Origin: Fusobacterium sp.
GTDB taxonomy: Bacteria; Fusobacteriota; Fusobacteriia; Fusobacteriales; Fusobacteriaceae
Length of the DNA: 64,000 bases
Assembly: GCA_019416865.1 (NCBI GenBank)
Contig: DXWL01000006.1
Coordinates: 10,088-74,087 of the forward strand
Direction of reading: 5' to 3'
How positions within the stretch are numbered: position 1 is the stretch's first letter; every line of letters begins with the position of its first letter. Shown here in pieces: positions 32,416 through 40,700 of the stretch. The translations under genes were made by a program, and so were the position numbers. Under the pieces are notes generated by a model. That model saw only the letters and a list, made by a program, of their open reading frames with translations, was not told the DNA's origin and searched no databases.

Positions 32416-33039
32416 TTACTTTATAAAAGATGATAAAGTTTCAGCAGCTTTTTTTATATCTTCTTTTCCTAAAATTTCAGATATAACAGCTGCTCCGTCA
32501 ACACCTGTTTTCATTACATCTTCTATATTGTCAAGATGTATTCCTCCTATTGCCACAGTGGGAATCTTGACACTTTTAGCTATTTTTTCAAGCTTTTCAA
32601 GTCCCAAAGACTCATTTATATCTTTTTTACTTCCTGTAAAAAAGACTGTTCCTATTCCAAGATAATCTGCTCCGCCTTTTTCTGCTTTTTCTGCTTCTTC
32701 AAGACTTCCAACAGAAACACCTATTATCTTATCATTTCCCAGCTCTTTTCTTGCCTCTTCAAGTGATTCATCGCTCTGCCCAATATGAACTCCCTCTGCA
32801 TCAATTATTTTGGCTATTTTTACATTGTCATTTATAATCAAAGGTACATTATATTTTTTTGTTACCTTTTGCAGATTTTTAGCAATCTCTAAAAATTCAT
32901 CATCACTGATAAATTTCTCTCTCAACTGAACAAGAGTTACCCCACCTTGTATACTTTCCTCAACAGCTCTATATAGATCTTTCCCTTTTAAAATATCTCT
33001 ATCAGTTACAAGATATACAGAATAATCTATTTTATTCAT
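32416..33039 (-). CDS. thiE: Thiamine-phosphate synthase
   Basis: Joins HMP pyrophosphate and thiazole phosphate to thiamine phosphate. The 207-residue TIM barrel has VQLREKFISDDEF, PLIINDNVKIAK, GVHIGQSDESL, IGVSVGSLEEA and IGTVFFTGSKKD. Its start overlaps thiD by eight bases. Confidence 0.95.
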   Translation of the reverse strand: MNKIDYSVYLVTDRDILKGKDLYRAVEESIQGGVTLVQLREKFISDDEFLEIAKNLQKVTKKYNVPLIINDNVKIAKIIDAEGVHIGQSDESLEEARKELGNDKIIGVSVGSLEEAEKAEKGGADYLGIGTVFFTGSKKDINESLGLEKLEKIAKSVKIPTVAIGGIHLDNIEDVMKTGVDGAAVISEILGKEDIKKAAETLSSFIK

Positions 33040-33838
33040 ATTTAACTCCTGCTTTTTGATATAAATCTATAAAATGTCCCACAGGTCCTACCCCATGTCC
33101 TATTGAAAAAGAATTTTTTATGGCTAAAGTTATATATTCTTTTCCCATTCTTACAGCTTCTTCAACTGAATGTCCCTTTCCTATAAGAGATGCTATTGTA
33201 GAAGAAAGAGTACATCCTGTTCCATGAGTATTTTTAGTATCAATTCTCTCTCCAGGGAATTTTACAACTTTTCCATCAGCTAAAAGAAGTATGTCAGTAC
33301 AATTATCTAATCTGTGTCCCCCTTTCATAAGAACATTTTTTGCCCCAAGCTGTTGGATTTTTTTTGAAGCCTCAACCATATCATCTTCATTTTTTATTTC
33401 CATTCCTGCAAGAATTTCCCCTTCAGGAATATTTGGAGTAACTATTTCTCCCATAGATACAAATTTTTTAAGTTCTTCTATTGCTTCATCTTTTAAAAGT
33501 TTAAATCCACTTTTTGATACCATTACTGGATCTATAACAATGTTTTTAGCATTGTATTTTTTTAATGTATTTCCAATTGTTCTTATAATTTCACTGCTTG
33601 AAAGCATTCCAACTTTTATACTGTCTACTTCTATATCATCAAATATTGCTTCTATCTGTTTTTGCACTATTTCATTTGATATATTCTGAACTCCAAAAAC
33701 TCCCATAGTATTTTGAACTGTTACTGCTGTAATAACACTCATTCCATAAACTCCCATGGCACTCATAGCTTTTAAATCTGCTTGTATTCCTGCTCCACCA
33801 CAGCTGTCTGAACCTGCTATTGTTAAAACTTTTTTCAT
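33032..33838 (-). CDS. thiD: Hydroxymethylpyrimidine / HMP-phosphate kinase
   Basis: Makes HMP pyrophosphate. The 268-residue ribokinase-fold protein has GSDSCGGAGIQADLKAM (about 8-24), VQNTMGVFGV, VIDPVMVSKSG and the C-terminal anion hole DTKNTHGTGCTLSS. First gene of a three-gene salvage operon. No TPP riboswitch is seen in the roughly 90 bases before it, though these contain a TGG-TAAAAT extended -10 (33881-33889). Confidence 0.95.
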   Translation of the reverse strand: MKKVLTIAGSDSCGGAGIQADLKAMSAMGVYGMSVITAVTVQNTMGVFGVQNISNEIVQKQIEAIFDDIEVDSIKVGMLSSSEIIRTIGNTLKKYNAKNIVIDPVMVSKSGFKLLKDEAIEELKKFVSMGEIVTPNIPEGEILAGMEIKNEDDMVEASKKIQQLGAKNVLMKGGHRLDNCTDILLLADGKVVKFPGERIDTKNTHGTGCTLSSTIASLIGKGHSVEEAVRMGKEYITLAIKNSFSIGHGVGPVGHFIDLYQKAGVKYE

Positions 33839-33930
33839 CTTATCCTCCCAATAACATATAAATATTTTTTTCTATAAATTATTTTACCATAAAAAAAGGA
33901 AAACAGCACAATTTTAATTTTTAATATAGA

Positions 33931-33962
33931 AAAATGTCTGTACCTTTCGATACAGACATTTT
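33931..33962 (-). terminator. Terminator after the Na/Pi cotransporter gene
   Basis: A perfect 12-bp stem AAAATGTCTGTA/TACAGACATTTT (33931-33942, 33951-33962), 16 bases after the stop on the minus strand. Confidence 0.8.
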
Positions 33963-33977
33963 CGGGTGATTTTATTT

Positions 33978-35603
33978 TTATCTAGTGAATACCTCTATTA
34001 TATTGAAAATATGATCTCTTATTCTTCTGTAGTGATTTAAAATATCCATATAACTTGTACTGAACATTGCAGAAGCTTCAACTTTTGCTGTATTTTCAAG
34101 ATGATATGTTCTAGTTTCTCTGAACTTATCTGTAATATGATTTGCTAAGATTATAGCTTTTATAAATGCTTCTTTATCTTTTTCTTCATATGCTTTGTTT
34201 ACATCGTGGAACAATCTGCTTACACATCCATGAAGATAAGAAAGTTTTTGAATTTTGCTGTCGCTAAGCTCAATATCATTGTCATGAAGTTTTTTAAGAT
34301 TTTTAGCAATTCTCACAAAATAATCACTGATTGTTTCATACTCATCACAAATTTCAAGATTTAATCTTGTTTCCTCTTTCATAGAATCTGTTAAATCTTT
34401 ATTTAAAATTTGGAAGTTTACATCTGTTATCTCTTGTTGATAAATATCCATTTTTTCTTCTATCTCTTGAAGTGAACCAACCTGTTTTTCACTGATAGGC
34501 TCTTTTTTTCCATAAACCTCTTCAAGTGTAAATATCATCTCTTTTATATTTTGTCCCATTGTAAGAACTTCTTTTTTAGTTTGTCCTACCACAACACTTG
34601 GAGTTCCTACCATAAGCATATCCAGTTGAGTAACCTTTGTTGAAACCCCTCTGTCATCTTTTACAATGAAGCAAAGGAATTTAGCAAGATATCCTACAAA
34701 TGGTGTAAACATTATAACATTTATCACATTAAACATTGTATGAGCTGTGGCAATAGCCATTGTCATATTTACATTTGGGTCTGCAAAATTTCCTAAGAAT
34801 TTTATATATAAAGGGAAGATTGTTGTTGCCCATAAAACTCCTGTAATATTTATAATTGTATGAGCATAAGCCGCTCTTTTTGCATTTGCATTTGCATTAA
34901 GTGTTGCAAGAATTGCTGTAACTGTTGTACCAACATTTTCTCCAAGTACAAGTGCAACTGCTGTATTATAATCAATAAGTCCTTGAAGAGCAAGAGTGAT
35001 TGTAATACCAAGAGTTGCTGATGAAGATTGTACAATACCTGTTATTAAAGCTCCTGCACAAGCAACTTTTAACACACCAAAATATGTATCAGCATTAAAC
35101 ATATGGAAAAGTGCTATAAATTCAGGCATACTTCTTACAGGTTTAAGCCCGTTGCTCATAAGTTCAAGCCCAAGGAATATCATTCCAAGTCCCATTACTG
35201 TTAAAGCTCTTGTTCTTGCTCTATCCCCTTTTAAAAATACATACGATATAGCTGCTGCTCCGGCAATAGGCAATCCATATTTACCAATATTAAGAACTAG
35301 AATCCAACCTGTGATTGTTGTTCCTATATTCGCTCCAAGAATTACTCCAAGCCCTTGTTTTAATGTTAAAAGTGAAGCATTTACAAATCCTATTGTCATT
35401 ACTGTACTCACTGATGAAGATTGTACAAGCATTGTTACAAAAAGCCCCATTAAAACTGCTACCACTCTATTTGTAGTAAGTACTGCCAATATTTTTTTCA
35501 GTCTTTTTCCTGCTAGTTTTTGCATTCCACTGGACATATTTTCCATACCATAAAGGAAAATTCCCAGTCCTCCAATAATATTGCATAAGATAGTTAAATA
35601 CAT
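33978..35603 (-). CDS. Na/phosphate cotransporter family protein with C-terminal PhoU-like domain
   Basis: A 541-residue membrane protein of the NptA/SLC34-like family. The two inverted repeats each carry a QSS motif (VQSSSVSTVMTIGF near residue 58, IVQSSSATLGITITL near 190), with about eight membrane segments to residue 330. The C-terminal part (about 345-541) is helical and PhoU-like. It imports phosphate with sodium, or exports it. The ATG at 35603 follows GGGAGGAAAA; the longer frame to 35654 has no site. Confidence 0.9.
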   Translation of the reverse strand: MYLTILCNIIGGLGIFLYGMENMSSGMQKLAGKRLKKILAVLTTNRVVAVLMGLFVTMLVQSSSVSTVMTIGFVNASLLTLKQGLGVILGANIGTTITGWILVLNIGKYGLPIAGAAAISYVFLKGDRARTRALTVMGLGMIFLGLELMSNGLKPVRSMPEFIALFHMFNADTYFGVLKVACAGALITGIVQSSSATLGITITLALQGLIDYNTAVALVLGENVGTTVTAILATLNANANAKRAAYAHTIINITGVLWATTIFPLYIKFLGNFADPNVNMTMAIATAHTMFNVINVIMFTPFVGYLAKFLCFIVKDDRGVSTKVTQLDMLMVGTPSVVVGQTKKEVLTMGQNIKEMIFTLEEVYGKKEPISEKQVGSLQEIEEKMDIYQQEITDVNFQILNKDLTDSMKEETRLNLEICDEYETISDYFVRIAKNLKKLHDNDIELSDSKIQKLSYLHGCVSRLFHDVNKAYEEKDKEAFIKAIILANHITDKFRETRTYHLENTAKVEASAMFSTSYMDILNHYRRIRDHIFNIIEVFTR

Positions 35604-35658
35604 TTTTCCTCCCGAAATTTTAAAAATTTTTTTTGTAATGTTTACCCTGTGCAAAAAA

Positions 35659-35687
35659 ATTCTAACAATTTTTTACATCTGTTTCAA
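35659..35687 (-). promoter_or_regulatory. Na/Pi cotransporter promoter
   Basis: Minus strand TTGAAA (35682-35687), 17-base spacer, TAGAAT (35659-35664). Confidence 0.55.
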
Positions 35688-35728
35688 ATTTCTTTACACT
35701 ATTTTTACATTAGAACTTTTTTCAAAAA

Positions 35729-35752
35729 AAAGGCTGTCTTATAACAGCCTTT
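35729..35752 (-). terminator. Terminator after the universal stress protein gene
   Basis: A perfect 9-bp stem AAAGGCTGT/ACAGCCTTT with a T run on the minus strand, 16 bases after the stop. Confidence 0.82.
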
Positions 35753-35767
35753 AAATCCTTATATTTT

Positions 35768-36169
35768 CTATTCAGGTACAATCATCACTATACATGGAGC
35801 ATTTTTTACAACATAGCTTGTTACAGAACCAATCATACGAGTAAGTCCTTTTTTAGTTGATTTTGTCATAACGATTATATCTATCTTATTCATTTTTGCT
35901 CTTTTTATAATTTCTGAACCTGCATCTATTAATCCAAATTCACAAGTTATTTCAAATCCCTCAAGCTCTTTTACAGCAGGAGCTGTTAAACGCTGCATAT
36001 CCTTTTCTGCTGCAGCAAGATCATACTCCATAATGACATTGTTTACATCTTCTTTAACATAAAGAAGGATAATCTCAACCTCATCTTGTCTATAAAGATT
36101 TTTAACAAGGTCTATTGAATGCATACTTCTTTCTGTTCCGTCCAAAGGTATAAGTATTTTCTTTTTCAT
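35768..36169 (-). CDS. Universal stress protein (UspA family)
   Basis: A 133-residue single Usp domain: ILIPLDGTERSMHSI at the start, IVMTKSTKKGLTRMIGSVTSYVVKNAPC near the end with the nucleotide-loop pattern. These proteins bind ATP or act in stress and starvation by unknown means. The ATG at 36169 is chosen because the ATG three codons upstream touches the AAGGAGG site. It is flanked by a terminator and lies between the WG-repeat gene and the phosphate transporter. Confidence 0.88.
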   Translation of the reverse strand: MKKKILIPLDGTERSMHSIDLVKNLYRQDEVEIILLYVKEDVNNVIMEYDLAAAEKDMQRLTAPAVKELEGFEITCEFGLIDAGSEIIKRAKMNKIDIIVMTKSTKKGLTRMIGSVTSYVVKNAPCIVMIVPE

Positions 36170-36259
36170 ACAAATCATCCTCCTTAGAAATGTAGCTTAT
36201 ATGTCTTACTATATTCTTCTCCAAAAAGAGCGATTTTCCTTTTTTTTGGATAAATATTT

Positions 36260-37600
36260 TTATATAAATAAATATATTCTGTCTTTTAAATTTATTTGTC
36301 CTTTATCTTTCCACTCTTCTGTTATTTCTGAAGCTTTTACATTCAGCATCTCTTTTCCTGCATAATTTATTATTCTGACAATTCCCCTGTCCATCACCTT
36401 AAAATTATTCTTACCAAAAAAAGTTATTCCATAATATTTAGGTTCTATTACAGCCTTCCCTTTTTCGTTAAAAACTCCAACTCCTTTTTCAGTACGCAGA
36501 ATATAAAGATTATCTCTTATTCCTATAACTTCCATATATTCTGGAAGAACAATAACTTTTCCAGTTATATCAACAACTCCCTCTTTACCATTGACTTTAA
36601 AAATTGCTCTGTCTTTATAAAAAGGTGTTATCTCTTTGAAAGCTGCTGGAATTATAATATTTTCCATTCTATCCATGTACCCATAGTTTTTTCCCTCTCT
36701 GAAGAGAACCATATCCTCTCCTTCAAGGCTCAGATATTGATATTCTGGCTCTATTACAATATCTCCCTCTTCATTTATCAATCCATATTTTCCGTTTCTT
36801 CCCTTTATCACAGCCATTCTGTTTATAAAATCACTCACAACTTTATAATTTGAACCTAAAATTTTCATTTCGTAAGAATAAAGGTCTAATATAAAATCCA
36901 TTCCATCTTTTCTTACTATGGCAACATGACTGCAGAAAGATAGAATTTTATCATATTTACTACTTAAATCAATATCTGCTTCTGTAAAGTCATTTCTGCT
37001 TCCGAGAATATGATATTTTTCACCTTTTCCTGTAGAAACAATATATGTTTTTTTATTTATTTGGCTAAGTCCTCTATACTTTGGTCTTATAAGGATATTT
37101 CCAAAATTATTTATAACTCCGTATTTTCCTTTTTCCCTAACTATAAATTTTTCATATTTTGTTTCTGTTACATTTTCATATTTTATGGGAATAACCTCAT
37201 TATTTTTCCAATTTACAACTCCCCATTTTTTTTCTTTTGAAACTATAAATTGTTTAGAGAAAACAGGTTTCACTACACCATATATTATTGGAATAACAAT
37301 ATCTTGATGTTCATTTATAACCCCGTATTTTCCATCTTTTCCCACTCTGGAATAACCTCTCTCATTAAAGCTTTCCACAGAATCCCAAATAGGTTCAACC
37401 ACTATTGTTCTGTCAGCTCTCATAAGTCCGTATTTTCCATTTTTTTTAATAGAAAAAGTTCCGTTTTTAAATTCCCCTACCTCTTCAATATCTTTTGGTA
37501 TTTTTATATAAGGATATTCTTCTGTTGTTTTTATATCTCTAAAAACAAATGCTCCTATAAGAGCAAAAATAAAGACAAACAAAATTCTTAATTTTTTCAA
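36260..37600 (-). CDS. WG-repeat protein, membrane-anchored or exported
   Basis: A 446-residue protein: N-terminal hydrophobic segment (about 4-21), then a series of about ten WG/KWG repeats (pattern KYGVIN, GKYGLI, D.V. IPI.Y each about 35 residues), a solenoid likely to bind proteins or sugar. It starts with TTG at 37600 after GAGGTG. No enzyme motif is present. Its position outside the inner membrane is inferred from the N-terminal segment. Neighbours do not form an obvious pathway with it. Confidence 0.85.
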   Translation of the reverse strand: MKKLRILFVFIFALIGAFVFRDIKTTEEYPYIKIPKDIEEVGEFKNGTFSIKKNGKYGLMRADRTIVVEPIWDSVESFNERGYSRVGKDGKYGVINEHQDIVIPIIYGVVKPVFSKQFIVSKEKKWGVVNWKNNEVIPIKYENVTETKYEKFIVREKGKYGVINNFGNILIRPKYRGLSQINKKTYIVSTGKGEKYHILGSRNDFTEADIDLSSKYDKILSFCSHVAIVRKDGMDFILDLYSYEMKILGSNYKVVSDFINRMAVIKGRNGKYGLINEEGDIVIEPEYQYLSLEGEDMVLFREGKNYGYMDRMENIIIPAAFKEITPFYKDRAIFKVNGKEGVVDITGKVIVLPEYMEVIGIRDNLYILRTEKGVGVFNEKGKAVIEPKYYGITFFGKNNFKVMDRGIVRIINYAGKEMLNVKASEITEEWKDKGQINLKDRIYLFI

Positions 37601-37681
37601 ATAATTTCACCTCGTATATATACCATATTTACGCCTATATAGTAATTATACCTCAAGAATATATTTTCAGGAAATTATTTT

Positions 37682-38866
37682 TTATATAATTTTTTTCTCT
37701 TTCATTTTTATTATCTCTTCTTTATTATAACCTAAACTTTTTAAAATCTCTTCTGTATGATATCCCAATGGATAACCTGCCTCTTTGTATTCAATAGGAC
37801 ATTCTGAAAGTTTTATTGGAGCTCCCATCTGTTTCACTATTTTTCCATTTGAATTTGGAAGAGGTACATCTACCACAAGCTCTCTTTCTTTTACATGGCT
37901 GTCTTCAAGAAGAGCCTCTCTCATCGTAAGAACAGGTTCAACGCACACATCTTTTCCTTGAAAAATATCCTGCCATTCTTTAAGAGTTTTTTCTAAAATT
38001 CTTTTTCTTATGATATTTTTCATATTTTCTGTATCTTCAGGCATAACAGTTTTTTCTGTAAGTTCAGGAAGATTTATACATTCACAGAAATTTTTCCAAA
38101 ACTTAGGCTCTAATGAACCTACACTTATATATCTTCCATCTTTTGTTTCATAAAAATCGTAGGCACTTCCTCCATTAAGCCTTGTACTCTCTCTTTCAGG
38201 CTCTTTTCCTCCTGCTAAAAATCCAGCCCCTTCCATTGCATGAAAAGGAATCAATCCATCAAACATTGAAATATCTATAAACTGCCCTTTTCCTGTAACA
38301 GTTCTGTAATGAACAGCTGCAAGAATACCTATTACAGAATGAAGAGAACCTACTCCAATATCTGCTATCTGCATATTTGTAAGGACAGGACCTGTTGATT
38401 TTCTTCCTGAGTAATTCATATTTCCGCTTCTTGCAAGATAATTTATGTCATGTCCGGCACTATTTTTCATAGGACCTGTCTGCCCATATCCTGTAAGAGA
38501 ACAATAAATTATTTTAGGATTAATTTTTTTCAAATCTTCATAACCAAGTCCCAATCTATCCATAACTCCTGGTCTGAACTGTTCCATTATAATATCATAT
38601 TCTTTCACAAGTTTTTTTACAATTTCTTTTCCCTCTTCTGTTTTCAGATTAAGGAAAAGATTTTTTTTATTTCTTCCCAGCCATGCCTGATTTGCTGTAA
38701 TATTTGCTCCCTCAATATAAGGAGGATAATCTGCTACAATATCAGGTTTGTCTGGAGAACTTATTTTAATTATCTCTGCTCCCATATCTCCCAGCATAAG
38801 AGTTGCATAAGGTCCTGGAAGAAGTGTTGAAAAATCAAGAATTTTTAATCCTGTTAAAGCACCCAT
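37682..38866 (-). CDS. CoA-transferase family III (CaiB/BaiF) protein
   Basis: A 394-residue class III CoA-transferase or racemase. It has LKILDFSTLLPGPYATLMLGDMGAEIIKI at the N-terminus (given in part), ERFRPGV-like EQFRPGVMDRLGLGY, YCSLTGYGQTGPMKN and the catalytic aspartate in GHDINYLARSG. Family members include formyl-CoA, carnitine and alpha-methylacyl-CoA enzymes; substrate here is unknown. The gene stands alone after proS. Confidence 0.9.
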   Translation of the reverse strand: MGALTGLKILDFSTLLPGPYATLMLGDMGAEIIKISSPDKPDIVADYPPYIEGANITANQAWLGRNKKNLFLNLKTEEGKEIVKKLVKEYDIIMEQFRPGVMDRLGLGYEDLKKINPKIIYCSLTGYGQTGPMKNSAGHDINYLARSGNMNYSGRKSTGPVLTNMQIADIGVGSLHSVIGILAAVHYRTVTGKGQFIDISMFDGLIPFHAMEGAGFLAGGKEPERESTRLNGGSAYDFYETKDGRYISVGSLEPKFWKNFCECINLPELTEKTVMPEDTENMKNIIRKRILEKTLKEWQDIFQGKDVCVEPVLTMREALLEDSHVKERELVVDVPLPNSNGKIVKQMGAPIKLSECPIEYKEAGYPLGYHTEEILKSLGYNKEEIIKMKEKKII

Positions 38867-38885
38867 TATATCACTTCCTTTTTGT

Positions 38886-38915
38886 AAAAAAGGGACTGTT
38901 TAAACAGCCCCTTTT
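38886..38915 (-). terminator. Terminator after proS
   Basis: Hairpin around CTGTTTAAACAG (38896-38907) extended by GGG/CCC and A/T pairs. The one mismatch on the plus strand becomes a G-U pair in the minus-strand RNA, where a T run follows. Confidence 0.78.
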
Positions 38916-38918
38916 ATT

Positions 38919-40634
38919 TTAATATTTTTTCATAAGTTCTTTTACTGAATTTACTACATCAGCTTTTGCAGTTTCAATTGTTTCTCCTGTTTTTCTTATT
39001 TTCAGTTCAACAATTCCCTCTGCTGATTTTTTACCACATACAACTTTGAATGGGAATCCAATAAGATCAGCATCTTTAAATTTAAATCCTGCTCTTTCGT
39101 TTCTGTCATCATAAATTGTATCTATTCCTGCTTCACAAAGAGCATTATATACCTCTTCTGCAAGAGCAGTTTGTGCTTCATCTTTCATATTTGCTGCAAT
39201 AACATCCACAACAAAAGGTGCTATTGCTGACGGCCAAATTATTCCGTTCTCGTCATTATTTTGCTCAATAGCTGCTGCCATTGTTCTTGATACTCCTATT
39301 CCATAGCATCCCATTTCCATAACAACATCTTTTCCATTTTCGTCAAGAACTGTTGCCTTCATAGGCTCAGAATATTTTTTACCAAGTTTGAATATGTGTC
39401 CGCATTCTATTCCTCTTGCAACACGAAGAGGTTTTCCACAGATTGAGCAAGTATCTCCTTCTTTAACTTTTCTTACATCTGCAACTATATCTGCTTCATA
39501 ATCTCTTCCATAGTTTACATTTAAATAGTGAGTGTCAGGTTTATTTCCTCCTGCTGTATGGTTAGGAATTTCTATTACAGAAGGATCTGCAATTATTTTT
39601 ATTCCTTTTGCTTTAAGATCCATTCCATAAGGACCTATGAATCCTTTGAAAAGTCCAAGAGCTTCAAGTTCTTCATCTGTAAGCATTGCAATATCTATTG
39701 TATCAATAAGATTTTTAACTTTAACCTCGTTTACTTCAATATCCCCTCTGATTAAAACCATGTAAGGTTCATCTGTAACCATATCCTTATACATTATAGC
39801 TTTTACTGTTCTTTCAATTTCTACTCCAAGATTTGCTACAACATCTTCTATTTTTGCAATATTTGGTGTAGGAACAAGAACAGGTTCTTTTAACTCCTCT
39901 TTTGGAAGTGAAGTTATTACATTCACTGCTTTTTCAACATTCGCTCCATAGTGGCATGAATCACAGAAAATTAATTCATCCTCTCCTGAGTTTGCCATAA
40001 CGTGAAACTCTTTCGAACCGCTTCCTCCGATTGCTCCTGAATCTGCATCAACAATTCTGAAATCAAGTCCGCATCTTTTAAATACTTTTGAATAAGCTTC
40101 CTGCATATTATCAAATTCTTTATCAAGATCTTCTCTGTTAAGTCCGAAAGAATATCCATCTTTCATAAGGAATTCTCTTCCTCTCATAAGTCCAAATCTT
40201 GGTCTTCTTTCATCTCTGAATTTATTTTGAATTTGATATAAGTTTATAGGAAGTTGTTTATATGAAAATATATCGCTTCTTACGATATCTGTAATTGCTT
40301 CTTCGTGTGTAGGTCCAAGCACGAAATCTCTTTCATGTCTGTCTTTTAATCTCATCATTTCAGGACCCATTACATCCCATCTTCCACTTTCCTGCCAAAT
40401 TTCAGCAGGTTGTAATACAGGCATTAAAAGTTCAATTGCTCCTGCTCTGTCCATCTCTTCTCTTACAATATTTTCTACTTTTCTAAGTGTCTTATACCCT
40501 AAGGGAAGATAGCTGTATACCCCACTTGCTAATTTTTTAATCATTCCCGCTCTTAAAAGCAATTGATGACTGACAACTTCAGCTTCTTTTGGGTTTTCTT
40601 TTAATGTTTTCACATAATATTTGCTGAACCTCAT
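38919..40634 (-). CDS. proS: Prolyl-tRNA synthetase (bacterial type)
   Basis: Attaches proline to tRNA(Pro). The 571-residue class II synthetase has motif 1 region near residues 40-80, motif 2 FRDERRPRFGLMRGREFLMKDGYSF (given in part; about 138-160), the inserted editing domain (about 225-400) and the zinc-like SICGKPLRVARGIECGHIF. The C-terminal anticodon-binding domain follows. Length and architecture are typical of the bacterial form with YbaK-like insertion. Confidence 0.96.
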   Translation of the reverse strand: MRFSKYYVKTLKENPKEAEVVSHQLLLRAGMIKKLASGVYSYLPLGYKTLRKVENIVREEMDRAGAIELLMPVLQPAEIWQESGRWDVMGPEMMRLKDRHERDFVLGPTHEEAITDIVRSDIFSYKQLPINLYQIQNKFRDERRPRFGLMRGREFLMKDGYSFGLNREDLDKEFDNMQEAYSKVFKRCGLDFRIVDADSGAIGGSGSKEFHVMANSGEDELIFCDSCHYGANVEKAVNVITSLPKEELKEPVLVPTPNIAKIEDVVANLGVEIERTVKAIMYKDMVTDEPYMVLIRGDIEVNEVKVKNLIDTIDIAMLTDEELEALGLFKGFIGPYGMDLKAKGIKIIADPSVIEIPNHTAGGNKPDTHYLNVNYGRDYEADIVADVRKVKEGDTCSICGKPLRVARGIECGHIFKLGKKYSEPMKATVLDENGKDVVMEMGCYGIGVSRTMAAAIEQNNDENGIIWPSAIAPFVVDVIAANMKDEAQTALAEEVYNALCEAGIDTIYDDRNERAGFKFKDADLIGFPFKVVCGKKSAEGIVELKIRKTGETIETAKADVVNSVKELMKKY

Positions 40635-40700
40635 TTGTTTCTATCCTCCTTAAAATTTTTGACTGTATCTTATGTTATCTTACCATAATTGTTATATTTT

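Noticed and set aside
34996..35553. 185-codon open frame on the plus strand
   Set aside because: Antisense to the Na/Pi cotransporter membrane segments; no initiation signal.
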